From contig FOEK01000026.1 in the NCBI GenBank assembly GCA_900110635.1, forward strand, positions 1-38,393: a stretch of 38,393 nt of DNA, written 5' to 3'. Below the pieces are notes generated by a model. The model was not told the DNA's origin. It made no database searches and saw only the letters and a program-made list of their open reading frames with translations. Source of the DNA: Lachnospiraceae bacterium NE2001. Lineage in GTDB: Bacteria; Bacillota; Clostridia; Lachnospirales; Lachnospiraceae. Of this stretch, positions 14,196-24,400 are shown piece after piece (position 1 is the stretch's first letter; each line of letters opens with the position of its first letter). A program made the position numbers and the translations under genes.

Positions 14196-16916
14196 TTATA
14201 TCTCCCCTAGTTTATTGCAGATATCAAGATATTCGCTGATAAATCCTTCTGCATCCCCATCTATAAATGCCAGATCATTATCTCTGGCTGCATATTCGTG
14301 TTTCTTGGCTCTCTCGCTAAAATCGCTGAGTCCAAGGGTGGCCATAGAGCTTTTTATAGTATGAGCATCTATCTTGTAGGCCAGAATGTCATTTAAAGCG
14401 AGGCTCTGTCTCATACGCTCTGCCCGTTCCTGACCCTCCTTCGCCACATCGGCAATTATCTCCTGAAGAAGCTCTTCTTCTCCTCCACAGTATTTCAGCG
14501 CCGTTTTATAGTCCAGTCCCTTTATGGCTCTAAGCTTTGCCTGAAGTGGTGCTGACTCATCAGTGGCACGCTTATCCACGTATGTATCTGGCTTGCTAAG
14601 AAGCACCTTATCCTTCGGCAGCATATTCTTTACTGTCTCTTCAAGAATACCGGAATCCAGCGGCTTGGTCAGATAATCATCAAAGCCCTCACTGATGTAC
14701 AGCTGCCTGCTTCCAGCCACAGCATTTGCCGTAAGCACGATTGCCTTTGTATCCTTATTGAGTGACTCCTCGTCCTCCCTTATCCGGTGCAGTGTCTCAA
14801 TTCCGTCAGGCTCCGGCATCATATGATCCATAAGGATGAGATCATATCTTTTCTCTTTACAAAGTTCGATTGCCTTTGTACCTGTACTGCAGAGGTCAGG
14901 CACTATACCATTTCTCTTTAGGAAGAGCTTCACTATGGTCAGATTCGACTGGTTATCATCAACCGCCAAGATCCTTGCATCAGGAGCAGTAAAGCTTACT
15001 GTTGAAGAAACCACCACATCCTTTGTTCTATTTGATTCAAAGTCGTACTTCAGTGGTTCCTTTGACTTGTAACCCACAGACAGCTTCACCCAGAACTCAG
15101 AACCCTGGCCGTACTCACTGTCAACGCCAAGCTCTCCATTCATAGAATCCACTATGCTCTTTACTATGGCAAGTCCCAGTCCTGTACCCTCTATGTTGGC
15201 ATTTGACTTCATATCTACCCTGGAAAATGCTTCGAACAGATCCTTCTGGTCCTCCTTGCGGATTCCCTTTCCAGTATCCTTAACAACTAGCTTCAGGCTG
15301 TATCCATCCTCGGTATAGGCTCCTCCAACCTTCAGGGTTACAGTTCCCTGCTCGGTATATTTGACTGCATTATTCATCAGATTAATAAGTATCTGTCTTA
15401 TCCTGAACTCATCACTGACAACCTCATCTGGTACTTCATCAGTTACCTCTGTAGTAAGCTCCAGAGACTTCTCCTCCGCCCTTTCTCTTATAAGTGATAT
15501 AACATCATACAGCATATCTGACATATGGAACTCTGACTCTTTAATCTCCAGCTTGCCAGATTCTATCTTGGTAAAATCAAGCACATCATTTACCAGCATA
15601 AGCAGCATCTTGCCGGAGGTCTTGATGTTACGCGAATACTCCTCAACTGCTCTATCGCTGTTCTCTCTGAGTATCATTTCATTCATACCTAAGATGGCAT
15701 TGATAGGAGTTCTGATCTCGTGGGACATGCTTGCAAGGAATCTCGTCTTTGCCTCGGAGATATCGATGGCATGCTGCTTCTCCATATTGATACGTCTTAA
15801 GTCGTGTACCTGCTGGATAACGATAAATGTCAGAAGGAAGCCCAGGCCAACGACCATAGGAACTGACTCTCCAACGATATGAATCTCAAAGAGAGTATTT
15901 GTCAGCTCGATCAGACATCCCACAAGAAAGCCTAAAAAACCTATGAATGTATAATGATACGCAGATGTATTTCTCTTAACGGCATCAACCACCAGAATAA
16001 CAATACCTGAGATAGAAAGAGCTGCCAGCACTGCATTTGCCGGATCGATCATTTGGTAGTAAGATGCTATTCCAGTTAAATGCAGAATAGGCCATATCAC
16101 AGCATTGATAATGCATAGCACAACTATCACAAACATATACTTTTTATAACGGCCTCGCTGTATCGATGCAAGATAAAGGATAAGCCCCAGCGGAATCATC
16201 CCACAGAGCATAAAACTGAGAAGACCATTAACGTGATACTCGCCAAAAACAAATGGGAACAGCTTGGAATCTGTGATCATCCAGGCAGCAATTATAAATA
16301 TGCCGAGAGCACCATACAGCAGATCTATCCTCTGCCTGTACATGATCCTGAGAACTATACTTACCACAACTGCCACAAAGGAAAAGATAAGCACAACAAA
16401 GGACAGGAGGAAAACAGGCCCGATTGTTTTCATAAGATAGGCAAATACACCAGAAGCTGTGCCGATAAATGCTTCTGGAAGCCCCAGATCCACATCCTGA
16501 TCCGAATGACGAACTATACGAAGCTCAGCACCAGAGTCAGTTCCCTGAAGCGGAACCTTAAAGAGAAATCTTTTGACTGAACCACCAGGAATATTTACAT
16601 CTCTGGCATCAACAAAGTCCTTTCTCAGTTCACCATTTATATAGACTGATACGTCCTTACGTGTTGCAAAATATAGATATTCATTATCCTCTACGCCATC
16701 CGGAAGAAACGAACTAAGAATCTGACATCCATCGTCATCTTCAGAAATGTCCCATTTTTCCATAAACCTGACTTGATCACGCTCTACCACATCGCCTCTA
16801 TTAATAAGGCCATAAAAAACTAAAACAAAGGCATTGATGACAAGCAAAAAGACCAGCAGTATCTTTACTACCACAATACTTATCTCGAACAGCCCTTGTT
16901 TCTTTGAATTACTCAT
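14196..16916 (-). CDS. hybrid histidine kinase with 7TM sensor, receiver and Hpt domains
   Basis: A 906-residue phosphorelay protein. One N-terminal membrane segment (about 11-36) and an outside beta-rich region (about 40-150) are followed by a multi-helix membrane block (about 160-375), as in 7TM-sensor kinases. Then come HisKA with SHEIRTP (phospho-acceptor H399), HATPase with NLMNNAVKYT, DTGKGI and GTGLGLAI, a receiver (AVDDNQSN, phospho-acceptor D697, K751 in TKPLD) and a C-terminal Hpt domain with H852 (DAHTIKSS). The full chain His-Asp-His is therefore in one protein; the final response regulator is not in the window. The signal is unknown. AGGAAGG precedes the start, and an extended -10 (TGTTATAAT, 16950-16958) lies upstream. 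Confidence 0.95.
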   Translation of the reverse strand: MSNSKKQGLFEISIVVVKILLVFLLVINAFVLVFYGLINRGDVVERDQVRFMEKWDISEDDDGCQILSSFLPDGVEDNEYLYFATRKDVSVYINGELRKDFVDARDVNIPGGSVKRFLFKVPLQGTDSGAELRIVRHSDQDVDLGLPEAFIGTASGVFAYLMKTIGPVFLLSFVVLIFSFVAVVVSIVLRIMYRQRIDLLYGALGIFIIAAWMITDSKLFPFVFGEYHVNGLLSFMLCGMIPLGLILYLASIQRGRYKKYMFVIVVLCIINAVIWPILHLTGIASYYQMIDPANAVLAALSISGIVILVVDAVKRNTSAYHYTFIGFLGFLVGCLIELTNTLFEIHIVGESVPMVVGLGFLLTFIVIQQVHDLRRINMEKQHAIDISEAKTRFLASMSHEIRTPINAILGMNEMILRENSDRAVEEYSRNIKTSGKMLLMLVNDVLDFTKIESGKLEIKESEFHMSDMLYDVISLIRERAEEKSLELTTEVTDEVPDEVVSDEFRIRQILINLMNNAVKYTEQGTVTLKVGGAYTEDGYSLKLVVKDTGKGIRKEDQKDLFEAFSRVDMKSNANIEGTGLGLAIVKSIVDSMNGELGVDSEYGQGSEFWVKLSVGYKSKEPLKYDFESNRTKDVVVSSTVSFTAPDARILAVDDNQSNLTIVKLFLKRNGIVPDLCSTGTKAIELCKEKRYDLILMDHMMPEPDGIETLHRIREDEESLNKDTKAIVLTANAVAGSRQLYISEGFDDYLTKPLDSGILEETVKNMLPKDKVLLSKPDTYVDKRATDESAPLQAKLRAIKGLDYKTALKYCGGEEELLQEIIADVAKEGQERAERMRQSLALNDILAYKIDAHTIKSSMATLGLSDFSERAKKHEYAARDNDLAFIDGDAEGFISEYLDICNKLGEI

Positions 16917-16949
16917 TTAAAAAACCTTCCTGAAACAATATTACATCTT

Positions 16950-16958
16950 ATTATAACA
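16950..16958 (-). promoter_or_regulatory. extended -10 promoter of the hybrid kinase
   Basis: The minus strand reads TGTTATAAT about 35 nt before the ATG, an extended -10 element (TGnTATAAT). No good -35 is visible at the usual distance. Confidence 0.5.
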
Positions 16959-17006
16959 TTTTACTAATAATGAGGCTATAAAAAAGCACCTAGACCAAAG
17001 AGTTTC

Positions 17007-17049
17007 TAACATAAAAATGAGAGAGTGAGGTATTCCTCACTCGCTCATT
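17007..17049 (-). terminator. terminator of the acetolactate decarboxylase gene
   Basis: A 15-bp stem with one mismatch (17016-17030 with 17035-17049) and a 4-nt loop is followed on the minus strand by TTTTATGTT. It lies directly after the stop codon at 17056. Confidence 0.8.
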
Positions 17050-17055
17050 ATATAT

Positions 17056-17781
17056 TTAGTCGCCTTTTTCGACTTTTTTAATCTCATCATCGGATGCATT
17101 CTTCAGTGAATAGGTATCGAATGCTGCATCCTTTGGAAGATTTATCTCTATCTTGTTGATCCTGTCCAAACGAATCGTACCTTCCGTCATTGAAACGTCA
17201 AATACATGTCCACCCTTTGTCTTATCTTTCGAAACAAAATGCATATGCCAGCCCGGCATGTTGATCCCATCCATATAATCCGGATAGTAAACGCCAACCA
17301 TGGTTCCCTTTATATTTTCAAAGACAAATGCCGTCTGATTGGAGTCAAGAACCGTTTTAAGTGTAACGTGATGCGAACGGTATGGTGCCTCGGATCTCGC
17401 ATCGATTTTTTCAAACGATCCATCTATCCTGATTATGTGCATGCTGTTCAGACCAAAGTGCTCTTCTATCCTTCGCGTCAGTTCTTTTCTGATCGATTCA
17501 AGATCTGGCATAGAGGAAAGCGTAAACTCTCTATCTCCATGAAGCTTTGCAACAGCTGAAAAAGGAACTCCCGCCTCAGGAGACACCTCTATTACAGAGC
17601 CATCATCTCTGGCTCTATAACAGCGACCGTCAAGGACTATCATTTCACCATTAACATCTTCAAAGGTTCCAAGACCTGTATCACCCTCCCTAAGCAACTC
17701 CTCTACGGTGACAACTGCTCTAGTGTACCCCAATGCCAAAGCCTGAAGAGTTGATACCTGATACATCTTGTCATCTGCCAT
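17056..17781 (-). CDS. alsD: alpha-acetolactate decarboxylase
   Basis: A 241-residue zinc enzyme that converts 2-acetolactate to acetoin. It carries the family's GLGTFEDVNGEMIVLDG stretch (about 36-52) and the metal ligands H179, H181 and H192 in PGWHMHF and GGHVFD, with the same +2 and +13 spacing as the characterised Brevibacillus enzyme. A possible catalytic glutamate follows the GTFE motif. A perfect AAGGAGGT precedes the ATG. It is flanked by a palindromic repeat upstream and its own terminator, so it is probably monocistronic. No acetolactate synthase (alsS) lies beside it, so the substrate would come from branched-chain amino acid synthesis or a distant gene. Confidence 0.96.
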   Translation of the reverse strand: MADDKMYQVSTLQALALGYTRAVVTVEELLREGDTGLGTFEDVNGEMIVLDGRCYRARDDGSVIEVSPEAGVPFSAVAKLHGDREFTLSSMPDLESIRKELTRRIEEHFGLNSMHIIRIDGSFEKIDARSEAPYRSHHVTLKTVLDSNQTAFVFENIKGTMVGVYYPDYMDGINMPGWHMHFVSKDKTKGGHVFDVSMTEGTIRLDRINKIEINLPKDAAFDTYSLKNASDDEIKKVEKGD

Positions 17782-17818
17782 TTTATAGTTACCTCCTTAT
17801 ATACTCTATATACTCCAC

Positions 17819-17855
17819 AAATGTGCGAGTGGGGACAGTCCCCACTCACACATTT
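17819..17855. repeat. palindromic repeat, copy 4
   Basis: Eighteen-base arms AAATGTGCGAGTGGGGAC and GTCCCCACTCACACATTT flank a single A, with one mismatch. It lies between the GH3 gene and the acetolactate decarboxylase gene. The sequence differs from copy 2 in both arms at matching places, which keeps the pairing and argues for selection or spread as a hairpin. Confidence 0.85.
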
Positions 17856-17859
17856 CACA

Positions 17860-17967
17860 TTAAATGCGGTGTCCTTTTGCATTTTCAACCTCGATCTTTT
17901 TCTGTTTTTTTTGCTCCTTTGCTGTCTGCAGCTTCTGTCTGCTCTTATTGGATACAAGATTATTCAT
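17860..17967 (-). CDS. possible 35-residue basic peptide
   Basis: A short frame begins ATGAATAATC four nt after the stop of the GH3 gene and encodes a lysine- and glutamine-rich helix (MNNLVSNKSRQKLQTAKEQK...) with no membrane segment. It has no ribosome binding site and could only be read by re-initiation after the upstream gene. Composition is protein-like, but I cannot exclude chance. Confidence 0.2.
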   Translation of the reverse strand: MNNLVSNKSRQKLQTAKEQKKQKKIEVENAKGHRI

Positions 17968-17971
17968 ATTT

Positions 17972-20068
17972 TTACATGCCGTAGCCTCTATCGTAGAGAA
18001 GCTCGTCAGAATATGTATAGTCGTCATTTACCTTCGGTATATCAATTGGAAGCTTTCCTGTTGGAGTGCTGCCTCCAAATGCAGTATAAACTGCGACTGG
18101 TATATTTGGTCCATAGATGGTTGAGCTGCCTTCTTCTGTTGGAAGAGCAGTCATGCCTCTGTCGCCATAAGCAACAAGTATAGCATCTGCTTTCTGATAT
18201 CTCGCAATGTCATAAGGAAGTCTTGAGCTTATCAGTACAAACCGACCTTCGTCTGCGTGAGTGCTTTCTATAAGTGCATCTATAAATGCAGCCGTTTCTC
18301 CACCTTCAATATCCGGATTAAGTCCTGCAGCATTAAAGAGTTCAGAAACTAAGACTACATTTTCGTATCCCGCAGCCACAGTCTTTGCATCGTCAGCAGT
18401 CAGACCAGCGTAACATTTCACATCTATATCTGATGCTTCTTCTATAACGCCATCACTTTTTAGTCTTGTTATTCCGTATTCGAGAGATAGTAAATGAGAT
18501 TCTCCTGGACAAAGCATTAGTGTCTTCTTTGACGGATCAAGAGGTATGGTGGAATCATCATTCTTTACCATGGTGATTGCCTTTTCAGTTATCTCCCACT
18601 CTGTGTCGTGGTTACTCTGTGAACCAACTACCTCATTGGCCTTTGCCACAGCTTCTTCAATATCGTTCTGTGTTGTTTCATCCAGGAGTCCATACTTCAG
18701 CTTTGTCTCAAGGATTCGCGTGACCGCCTGATCAATCCTCGCCTGTTCTATCTCGCCATCCTCAACCATTTTCACTATGCCGTCGATATAATCACTGAGT
18801 TCTCCTATGCTATCCGGAGTATTGAGATAGAGCGGCATCAGCAGCATATCCTCGCCAGCATTTATTGCGAGTCTCGCTGAATCCAGGGGTTCGAAGTTCT
18901 TATATATTGCATCCATAACCAGAGAGTCTGTCACCACCAGTCCATCATACCCCAGCCCCTCTCGAAGAATACCAGTGATTATATTCTTGGATAAGGTTGC
19001 TGGCAGATAGATCTCTGAACCATCCTCTTTTGACTTATAGGTTTCTGTCTCAATCTGCGGGTACTGAATATGAGCAGTCATGATGAAGTCTGTTCCTTCT
19101 TCAATACAGCCTTCAAATGGAATAAACTCAGTCTTCGCCAGCTCCATCTCAGTGAGATCGATCATAGGAAGCCCTGTGTGACTATCGACCTCCGTATTTC
19201 CGTGTCCTGGGAAATGCTTCGCTGCAGTCAGGATGTTCTTACTATGCATTCCTTTTATGTAAGCCCTGGTATATTCAGAAACTATTTCAGGGTCATCTGA
19301 GAAGGAACGAACTCCGATAACTGGATTCCCTGGGTTATTATTTACATCAGCGACCGGTGCAAAGTTGACGTTTATTCCAACTGCTGAAAGCTCCTCAGCG
19401 ATCAGCTGAGAAACCTCCTCAGCATTCGCTGTGTCCTGAGTTGCACCAAGGGCCATATTTCCGCAGAAGGCGGTCCCGCTGGTGAGTCTTGCGACATTTC
19501 CACCCTCCTCATCTGCACAGATAAAGAGTCCAGTCTTACTGCCGCCCTCAGCATTCGCCTCGTTTATCTCACTTATCAGCCTGACCGTCTGCTCCGTATC
19601 CACAAAGTTTTCTGCAAAGAGAATAACTCCGCCAAAGGAGAAATCAGTCAGAATCTTTCTCGTATCATCATCCAACTCAGTGACTGGCTCACCTCTCTGC
19701 TCTTCTTTTAGCTCTCCATCCACCAGATCTTCTTCATTTACCTCATTATCGGCATCCCACCTTCTGATGGCAGGAATGATCATCTGGGAAACCTTCTCCT
19801 CCAGTGTCATAGACGCCAGGAGCTCCTCAACCTCTCGGCTTGTGGCTACAGTATCTCCATCGGCTGAATCATGGCCTTCATCCAAATCCGAAGCCTTGTC
19901 CTCATCCGAAGTCTTCTCTTCCTCACTAACTTCCTCCTGCGTTTCTTTATTCTCAGTTACAGCTTCACTGGTCGACTCCATACCTGCTTCACCCTTTCCA
20001 CATCCGCCAAGAATCAATGACCCACATAAAAGTATTGAAATTATCCCATAAATCTTTTTTCTTTTCAT
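17972..20068 (-). CDS. lipoprotein glycoside hydrolase family 3 (NagZ-like)
   Basis: A 698-residue exported enzyme, probably a beta-N-acetylhexosaminidase acting on cell-wall or host glycans. The N-terminus is a lipoprotein signal (LGGC, lipidated C23), followed by an acidic low-complexity linker to about residue 75. The GH3 barrel shows ADEEGG, FAPVADVNNNPGNPV, the NagZ hallmark KHFPGHG (284-290) with D295-S-H297, and the nucleophile D381 in LVVTDS. A C-terminal (alpha/beta) domain (about 490-698) follows. The start at MKRKKIYG is chosen because an upstream extension to 20134 runs through the palindromic repeat. It is flanked by repeat copies 4 and 5. Confidence 0.93.
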   Translation of the reverse strand: MKRKKIYGIISILLCGSLILGGCGKGEAGMESTSEAVTENKETQEEVSEEEKTSDEDKASDLDEGHDSADGDTVATSREVEELLASMTLEEKVSQMIIPAIRRWDADNEVNEEDLVDGELKEEQRGEPVTELDDDTRKILTDFSFGGVILFAENFVDTEQTVRLISEINEANAEGGSKTGLFICADEEGGNVARLTSGTAFCGNMALGATQDTANAEEVSQLIAEELSAVGINVNFAPVADVNNNPGNPVIGVRSFSDDPEIVSEYTRAYIKGMHSKNILTAAKHFPGHGNTEVDSHTGLPMIDLTEMELAKTEFIPFEGCIEEGTDFIMTAHIQYPQIETETYKSKEDGSEIYLPATLSKNIITGILREGLGYDGLVVTDSLVMDAIYKNFEPLDSARLAINAGEDMLLMPLYLNTPDSIGELSDYIDGIVKMVEDGEIEQARIDQAVTRILETKLKYGLLDETTQNDIEEAVAKANEVVGSQSNHDTEWEITEKAITMVKNDDSTIPLDPSKKTLMLCPGESHLLSLEYGITRLKSDGVIEEASDIDVKCYAGLTADDAKTVAAGYENVVLVSELFNAAGLNPDIEGGETAAFIDALIESTHADEGRFVLISSRLPYDIARYQKADAILVAYGDRGMTALPTEEGSSTIYGPNIPVAVYTAFGGSTPTGKLPIDIPKVNDDYTYSDELLYDRGYGM

Positions 20069-20082
20069 ATACACCCCACTAA

Positions 20083-20138
20083 ATGTGTGATTGGGGACAG
20101 TCCCTACTCGCACATAGGTCTGTCCCTTTTGCACATTT
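20083..20138. repeat. palindromic repeat, copy 5
   Basis: AAATGTGTGATTGGGGACAG is followed by TCCCTACTCGCACATAGG and TCTGTCCCTTTTGCACATTT. It has the long palindrome (imperfect here) joined to the short GGGACAGACCTATGTGC module, in the reverse order to copy 2. It lies between the STAS-kinase gene and the GH3 gene and extends a spurious reading frame upstream of the latter. Confidence 0.85.
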
Positions 20139-20199
20139 CTTTATTAACCCTTTTTTATCAAAACCTTATTTACTATTATTATTTTCAAGCTTTAGATGA

Positions 20200-21387
20200 T
20201 CAAAAATCTAAAGGAAGATTTACGCCAGCATCAAGTAGTGGAATTAGCTGTGGGCGGACCACTTTATCTGCCAGGATTTCAGGAGTTGAACGGCCTGAAG
20301 CGACGCCTTGGTATGCAATGTAGAGATAAACCAGCGGCATCATCCTCTGGGTGATAGAGCCAATCTCTTCAGGTGACTGAATTCCAAAGTAGGTACCGCA
20401 CATTACTCCCCATACGTTCTGGGCAAGAGCTGGATCAAATCCAAGCAGGCTGCGGCGCATTTCATCCTTACGTCCAGGGCTGTTTGGTAAAATGATATAC
20501 GCCAGCATCAGCATTGCCACATCAAATACCGGATGGCCGTATGCCGCATCTCCAACATCTATTAATTGGAGTTCACCATTCTGCACCATAATATTCTTCG
20601 AATTATAATCGCCGTGAAGGAAGGTTCTTCTGTCTGGAATGCTGTCGATAAAGTCCCTGATCTTCTGAATTTCCTCAGCAGTAAGAACGGGCTCCATTTT
20701 ATCAACCCATTTCTTTAGGCCATCCTTCTTATCTTCAAAGCCGCTGGACTCAGGAACCTCAATCTGATGAAATTCTTTCAGTTTAGAAGCCATCATATAC
20801 GCCATCTGCTGCAGTTTTGTTGGATCCTCATCTATTATTTGAGCCACGGTCCTCGCATTCAGCATCTCATACACCGTTCCGTAGCTGTTACCACATTTAA
20901 TCACGTCATATGATATTGCAGTAGGAATACCTAAGATAAAGGCATTCTTAGAGCTCTCCTTCTCGCTCTCAACAAACTCTCTTGGGACCCCCTCGTTATA
21001 TATCTTAGCGATAGTTTCCTCGTCGATTCTATACACCTTTCCAAAGCCACCTGCGCCAATAAGCGGACATCCATCCACGGATATCTCACGAATCTTTTTC
21101 TTTAGATTATATAATTCATTAAAACCTGTTGTCATAAAGATATTATATATATCTGCCGAAACATTCTGAATATCCATCTTTTCACCCACAGACTTTCTTA
21201 CTCTCATCAAAACACGTAGTCCAGCGGAAGAGATATATTCCAGATCTTCAGCATCGAACTCTACCTTAGCACCTGGATGAGCAGCTACGACTTCCGTGAT
21301 GTCCTTCTCCCACTGTTCAGCATTGTTGGTATTGATCCTACCCTCCAGACTGATAGTAATTTTCTCATTTGACTCATTTACTTTCAC
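20200..21387 (-). CDS. STAS domain fused to aminoglycoside-phosphotransferase-like kinase
   Basis: A 395-residue cytosolic protein with a GTG start, preceded by AAAGGA. Residues 1-100 are a STAS domain of the anti-sigma antagonist type, with the phospho-acceptor region YISSAGLR (serines 53 and 54). Residues about 105-390 form a kinase of the APH/choline-kinase fold: glycine-rich loop GAGGFGKVYR (111-120), lysine K128, catalytic HGDYNSKN (H258, D260, N265) and metal-binding D277 in LIDVGD. The substrate is unknown. It lies 32 nt after the giant 1114-residue protein gene, which suggests one operon. Kinase output could be controlled by phosphorylation of the STAS serine; the SpoIIE phosphatase at 1614-3416 is a possible but unproven opponent. 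Confidence 0.9.
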   Translation of the reverse strand: MKVNESNEKITISLEGRINTNNAEQWEKDITEVVAAHPGAKVEFDAEDLEYISSAGLRVLMRVRKSVGEKMDIQNVSADIYNIFMTTGFNELYNLKKKIREISVDGCPLIGAGGFGKVYRIDEETIAKIYNEGVPREFVESEKESSKNAFILGIPTAISYDVIKCGNSYGTVYEMLNARTVAQIIDEDPTKLQQMAYMMASKLKEFHQIEVPESSGFEDKKDGLKKWVDKMEPVLTAEEIQKIRDFIDSIPDRRTFLHGDYNSKNIMVQNGELQLIDVGDAAYGHPVFDVAMLMLAYIILPNSPGRKDEMRRSLLGFDPALAQNVWGVMCGTYFGIQSPEEIGSITQRMMPLVYLYIAYQGVASGRSTPEILADKVVRPQLIPLLDAGVNLPLDF

Positions 21388-21419
21388 TATATTTAATTCC
21401 TTTCCAACCTGATAAACCC

Positions 21420-24400
21420 CTATGGATGACGAAGTTTTGGAGTCTTTTTCTGTACTTCGCTGGCTTTGAAAGCATCTCTCGCAACAGTATCAACACGTCC
21501 CAGTTCCTTTGCACGGTCATTACACAGATCCGAAAGAGGCTTGTTCATTTCAGTCTTTGAAAGCTCTATACCTTCAATTCCTGCCAGCATCTGGTCAGCG
21601 TACTTCACGATATCCACAGCCTTCACCTTGATCGGGCGGTTGTTATTCTGAGGAGCATTAGCTATCTCAGGCAGCTGATTTCTATCAATCTCAACAAGAG
21701 TACGTGTGTTTGTTTTATATACGTTCTCGGCAACATTCTTCAGATCCCGAAGACGCTTTATCACATCCTTTACTGGCATATTCTTTGTGATAGAGTTAAC
21801 ATCACGAAGCTTCTGAGCAAGCAGAGCCTTGTCACGTGCTTTGTCTTGTCCGAACTTATAATCATCTCCAGCCTCGATAGGTTCTGCAGCAGCACCTTGA
21901 TCTGCTGGAACTATAAGACCTGCTAGCTTACCGGCAACAGGAGTCTGTTCACGAAGAAAGCTGCTCTGCCACATCACAGCTGACTCAACACGATCTCTCA
22001 TGGTATCCAGATTTTCAGTCTTCATCTGAATCGTCTGCTCATATAAGCTCTCCGTCGGATCCATCCAGTTACGGAATGTTCTCATAAAGTAGTCCGCAGC
22101 TATTCTTCCCTGTGCCTTATCTGCTGGCCACATTATGTCACTGTAATAGTTCTGAAGGTTATCAGCAATAGTAGTTCGCTTAGGTTCTCCAAATGGGTGG
22201 AACTGCTTGTCAGACTTCTCAACATATAGCTTTGCCGTCTGCTGCACTCTCTCAATAGCCGTATGAATCTGGTCCGGAGTATTATGCACACTAAGATTCT
22301 TTACTACAAGCAGAGCATCTCTCATCTCATTAAACTGCCAAGAGTTTCCAGACTTATCTGCATTCATATCCTTAAGTGCCTTCGCAGCCTTTTCCTTCAC
22401 CAGATCCAAGGCTTCCTTCGTAAGCTGTGCCTCTTTTATGTATCTCTTTAGCTCCTCATGTCCATATCTATTCTTCTTAAAGCTTTCATATGTCACCTTA
22501 AATGCTTCTGCATAAGACTTGTTTCCAGCATCAGGAATACTCAGATTAGGGAAATGAGTTCCAAGAGTCTGTATCCTGTTAAGTACCTGTTCATTCAGAT
22601 CGCCAATTGCTGCTTTGATCCTTGTTTCTTCAGGCGTTATGGTATGATTCTGCTCTTTTGCATTAAGAGACTCCTGCATCTCATTTACCGCAAGATTAAC
22701 ATTTATAAGTGCAAGTCTTATCTGATTAGGGGTGCTATGACAGGAAACTCCGGCGAGGGAGCTTAGACTATTACATAGCTTTGCATATTTATCATCCTCG
22801 GACATCCTCTGATTAAAATGCTGATCCTCAAGTCTTAGCTTATTAAGGTATGTATATCCAATATCTGACATATCATGGATATCATCCAGCATATTTAGAC
22901 TTGTAACATGCGCCGCCCTGCTTAAAGAAAGATTCCTGTTCTTTTCCTCATTTGAAAGAACCACAGCAATCCTGTCTGATTTTCCAACATAATCAACGAC
23001 AAGGCGTACGTCCTTAATCTCAGGATCAGGCACATCTCTCTTTTCAATTCCTTCATATAGAGACTTGTGCTCGGCGTAATCTGGTCTTGCTTCAATAATC
23101 TCTTTCTCAAAATCCTTTACCTGATAGAAATTGATCTTCTTATCAAAATCAGCAAGAAGATTATCCAAAGCTGTAATCTTTTCCGCTATCTCGGGATTTC
23201 CAGCAATGGCGAGTCTTGCAGCCATCTTTTGATTAACACTATCTTTATTCAATTTCGCCAGGTCACCGAACTTGCCACTAGCTATAGCACTAAGATAACT
23301 CTCCCCAAGCTCAGGCCGTACCTTAGTTGCTTCATCTACCAGCTGACCCATAAGAGCAGCCTTAGCATTTGCTATTTCTCTTATAAGTGCTTTCTGATTA
23401 TCATACTTAAGATTTTGGACTATATCAAAATATTCATCTAATACATCATTGCTCGGTTCATCTTCTGCCTGTTTAAGACTAATGAGCTTCTCGACACGTG
23501 CCTTGGGATCCATACGCAGGATACCGGCTGCCTCACGATAGTCTGCTCTATCGAGACGCACCAACCGTTCCGCCTCTTCAATCAGTTTCCTATTCTTTTC
23601 CCAGTGTGTTTTCCTCTTAAGTGCAGGCCTCTTCTTGATGAAACTGTCCACCATACTCACAATCTCTGTCTTGCTTTCAGGGGTATTCTCATTAGCCTTT
23701 GTCTTAATCTCAGTATATAGCTTTTTGAAGTCGCCAAGCATCTTCTTTCTTCCGCGCTCAGCCTCTTCATCCGACACTAGTACTCCATTACGACCCATTC
23801 TAAAAGCCGAAATATCTGCATTCGCGATATCATAACCGATCATGTGGGCAAAAGACATAATTTTCGCCTCTCCCGGTTTCCAGCCTGCTTTAAATGCATC
23901 ATTTTCACCAATAAGCAGTTCTGATACTTCTTTGTCTGAAAGTTCTCCCTCCTTCGGAGCAAATAAGTCATCAAAAAGCTTCTTCTCTTTCTTTTCTTTT
24001 TCGCCGAGCGCCCTTATCTTGTTACGCTTTGATATAATTTCATTATTATTCTTATCCGCTCCCTCAAACTCCTTTGAATCCAGATAAGCACTCTTCTCTT
24101 TCAGACATTTCATCTCCAGAGCGTCAAAATATATCTTATTCAGAACACTCTTCTTATAATCAACCAGAGCTTTCTTTTCTGCTGGAGACATGGTATCTCC
24201 CTCAGCAGGAGCATCATTAAAGCCAGTGTTTGGCTCCTTGACAAGGTTATTCAGAAATGTATCTCCATACGGACTGGTTCCAGTCATCATCATAAGGTTC
24301 AGCTGTTTCTGATCACTTGTATCTGAAAGCTTCGCAAGAACCTCACACTGCTTATCACCCTTCCTGGACTGGTAGAACTTCTGTATTCCAGCAAGGCATT

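Noticed and set aside
15361-15882. Plus-strand frame of 173 codons opposite the hybrid kinase
   Set aside because: It is Ser/Ile-rich shadow sequence; the kinase on the other strand has all its catalytic motifs.
19482-20051. Plus-strand frame of 189 codons opposite the GH3 gene
   Set aside because: It is a serine-rich shadow of the acidic linker and barrel of the lipoprotein glycosidase.
20069-20134. N-terminal extension of the GH3 gene
   Set aside because: It is encoded by palindromic repeat copy 5 and would bury the lipoprotein signal; ATG 20068 is preferred.
1404-20138. Palindromic repeats read as a CRISPR array
   Set aside because: Copies are kilobases apart, have no regular spacers, and there are no cas genes.
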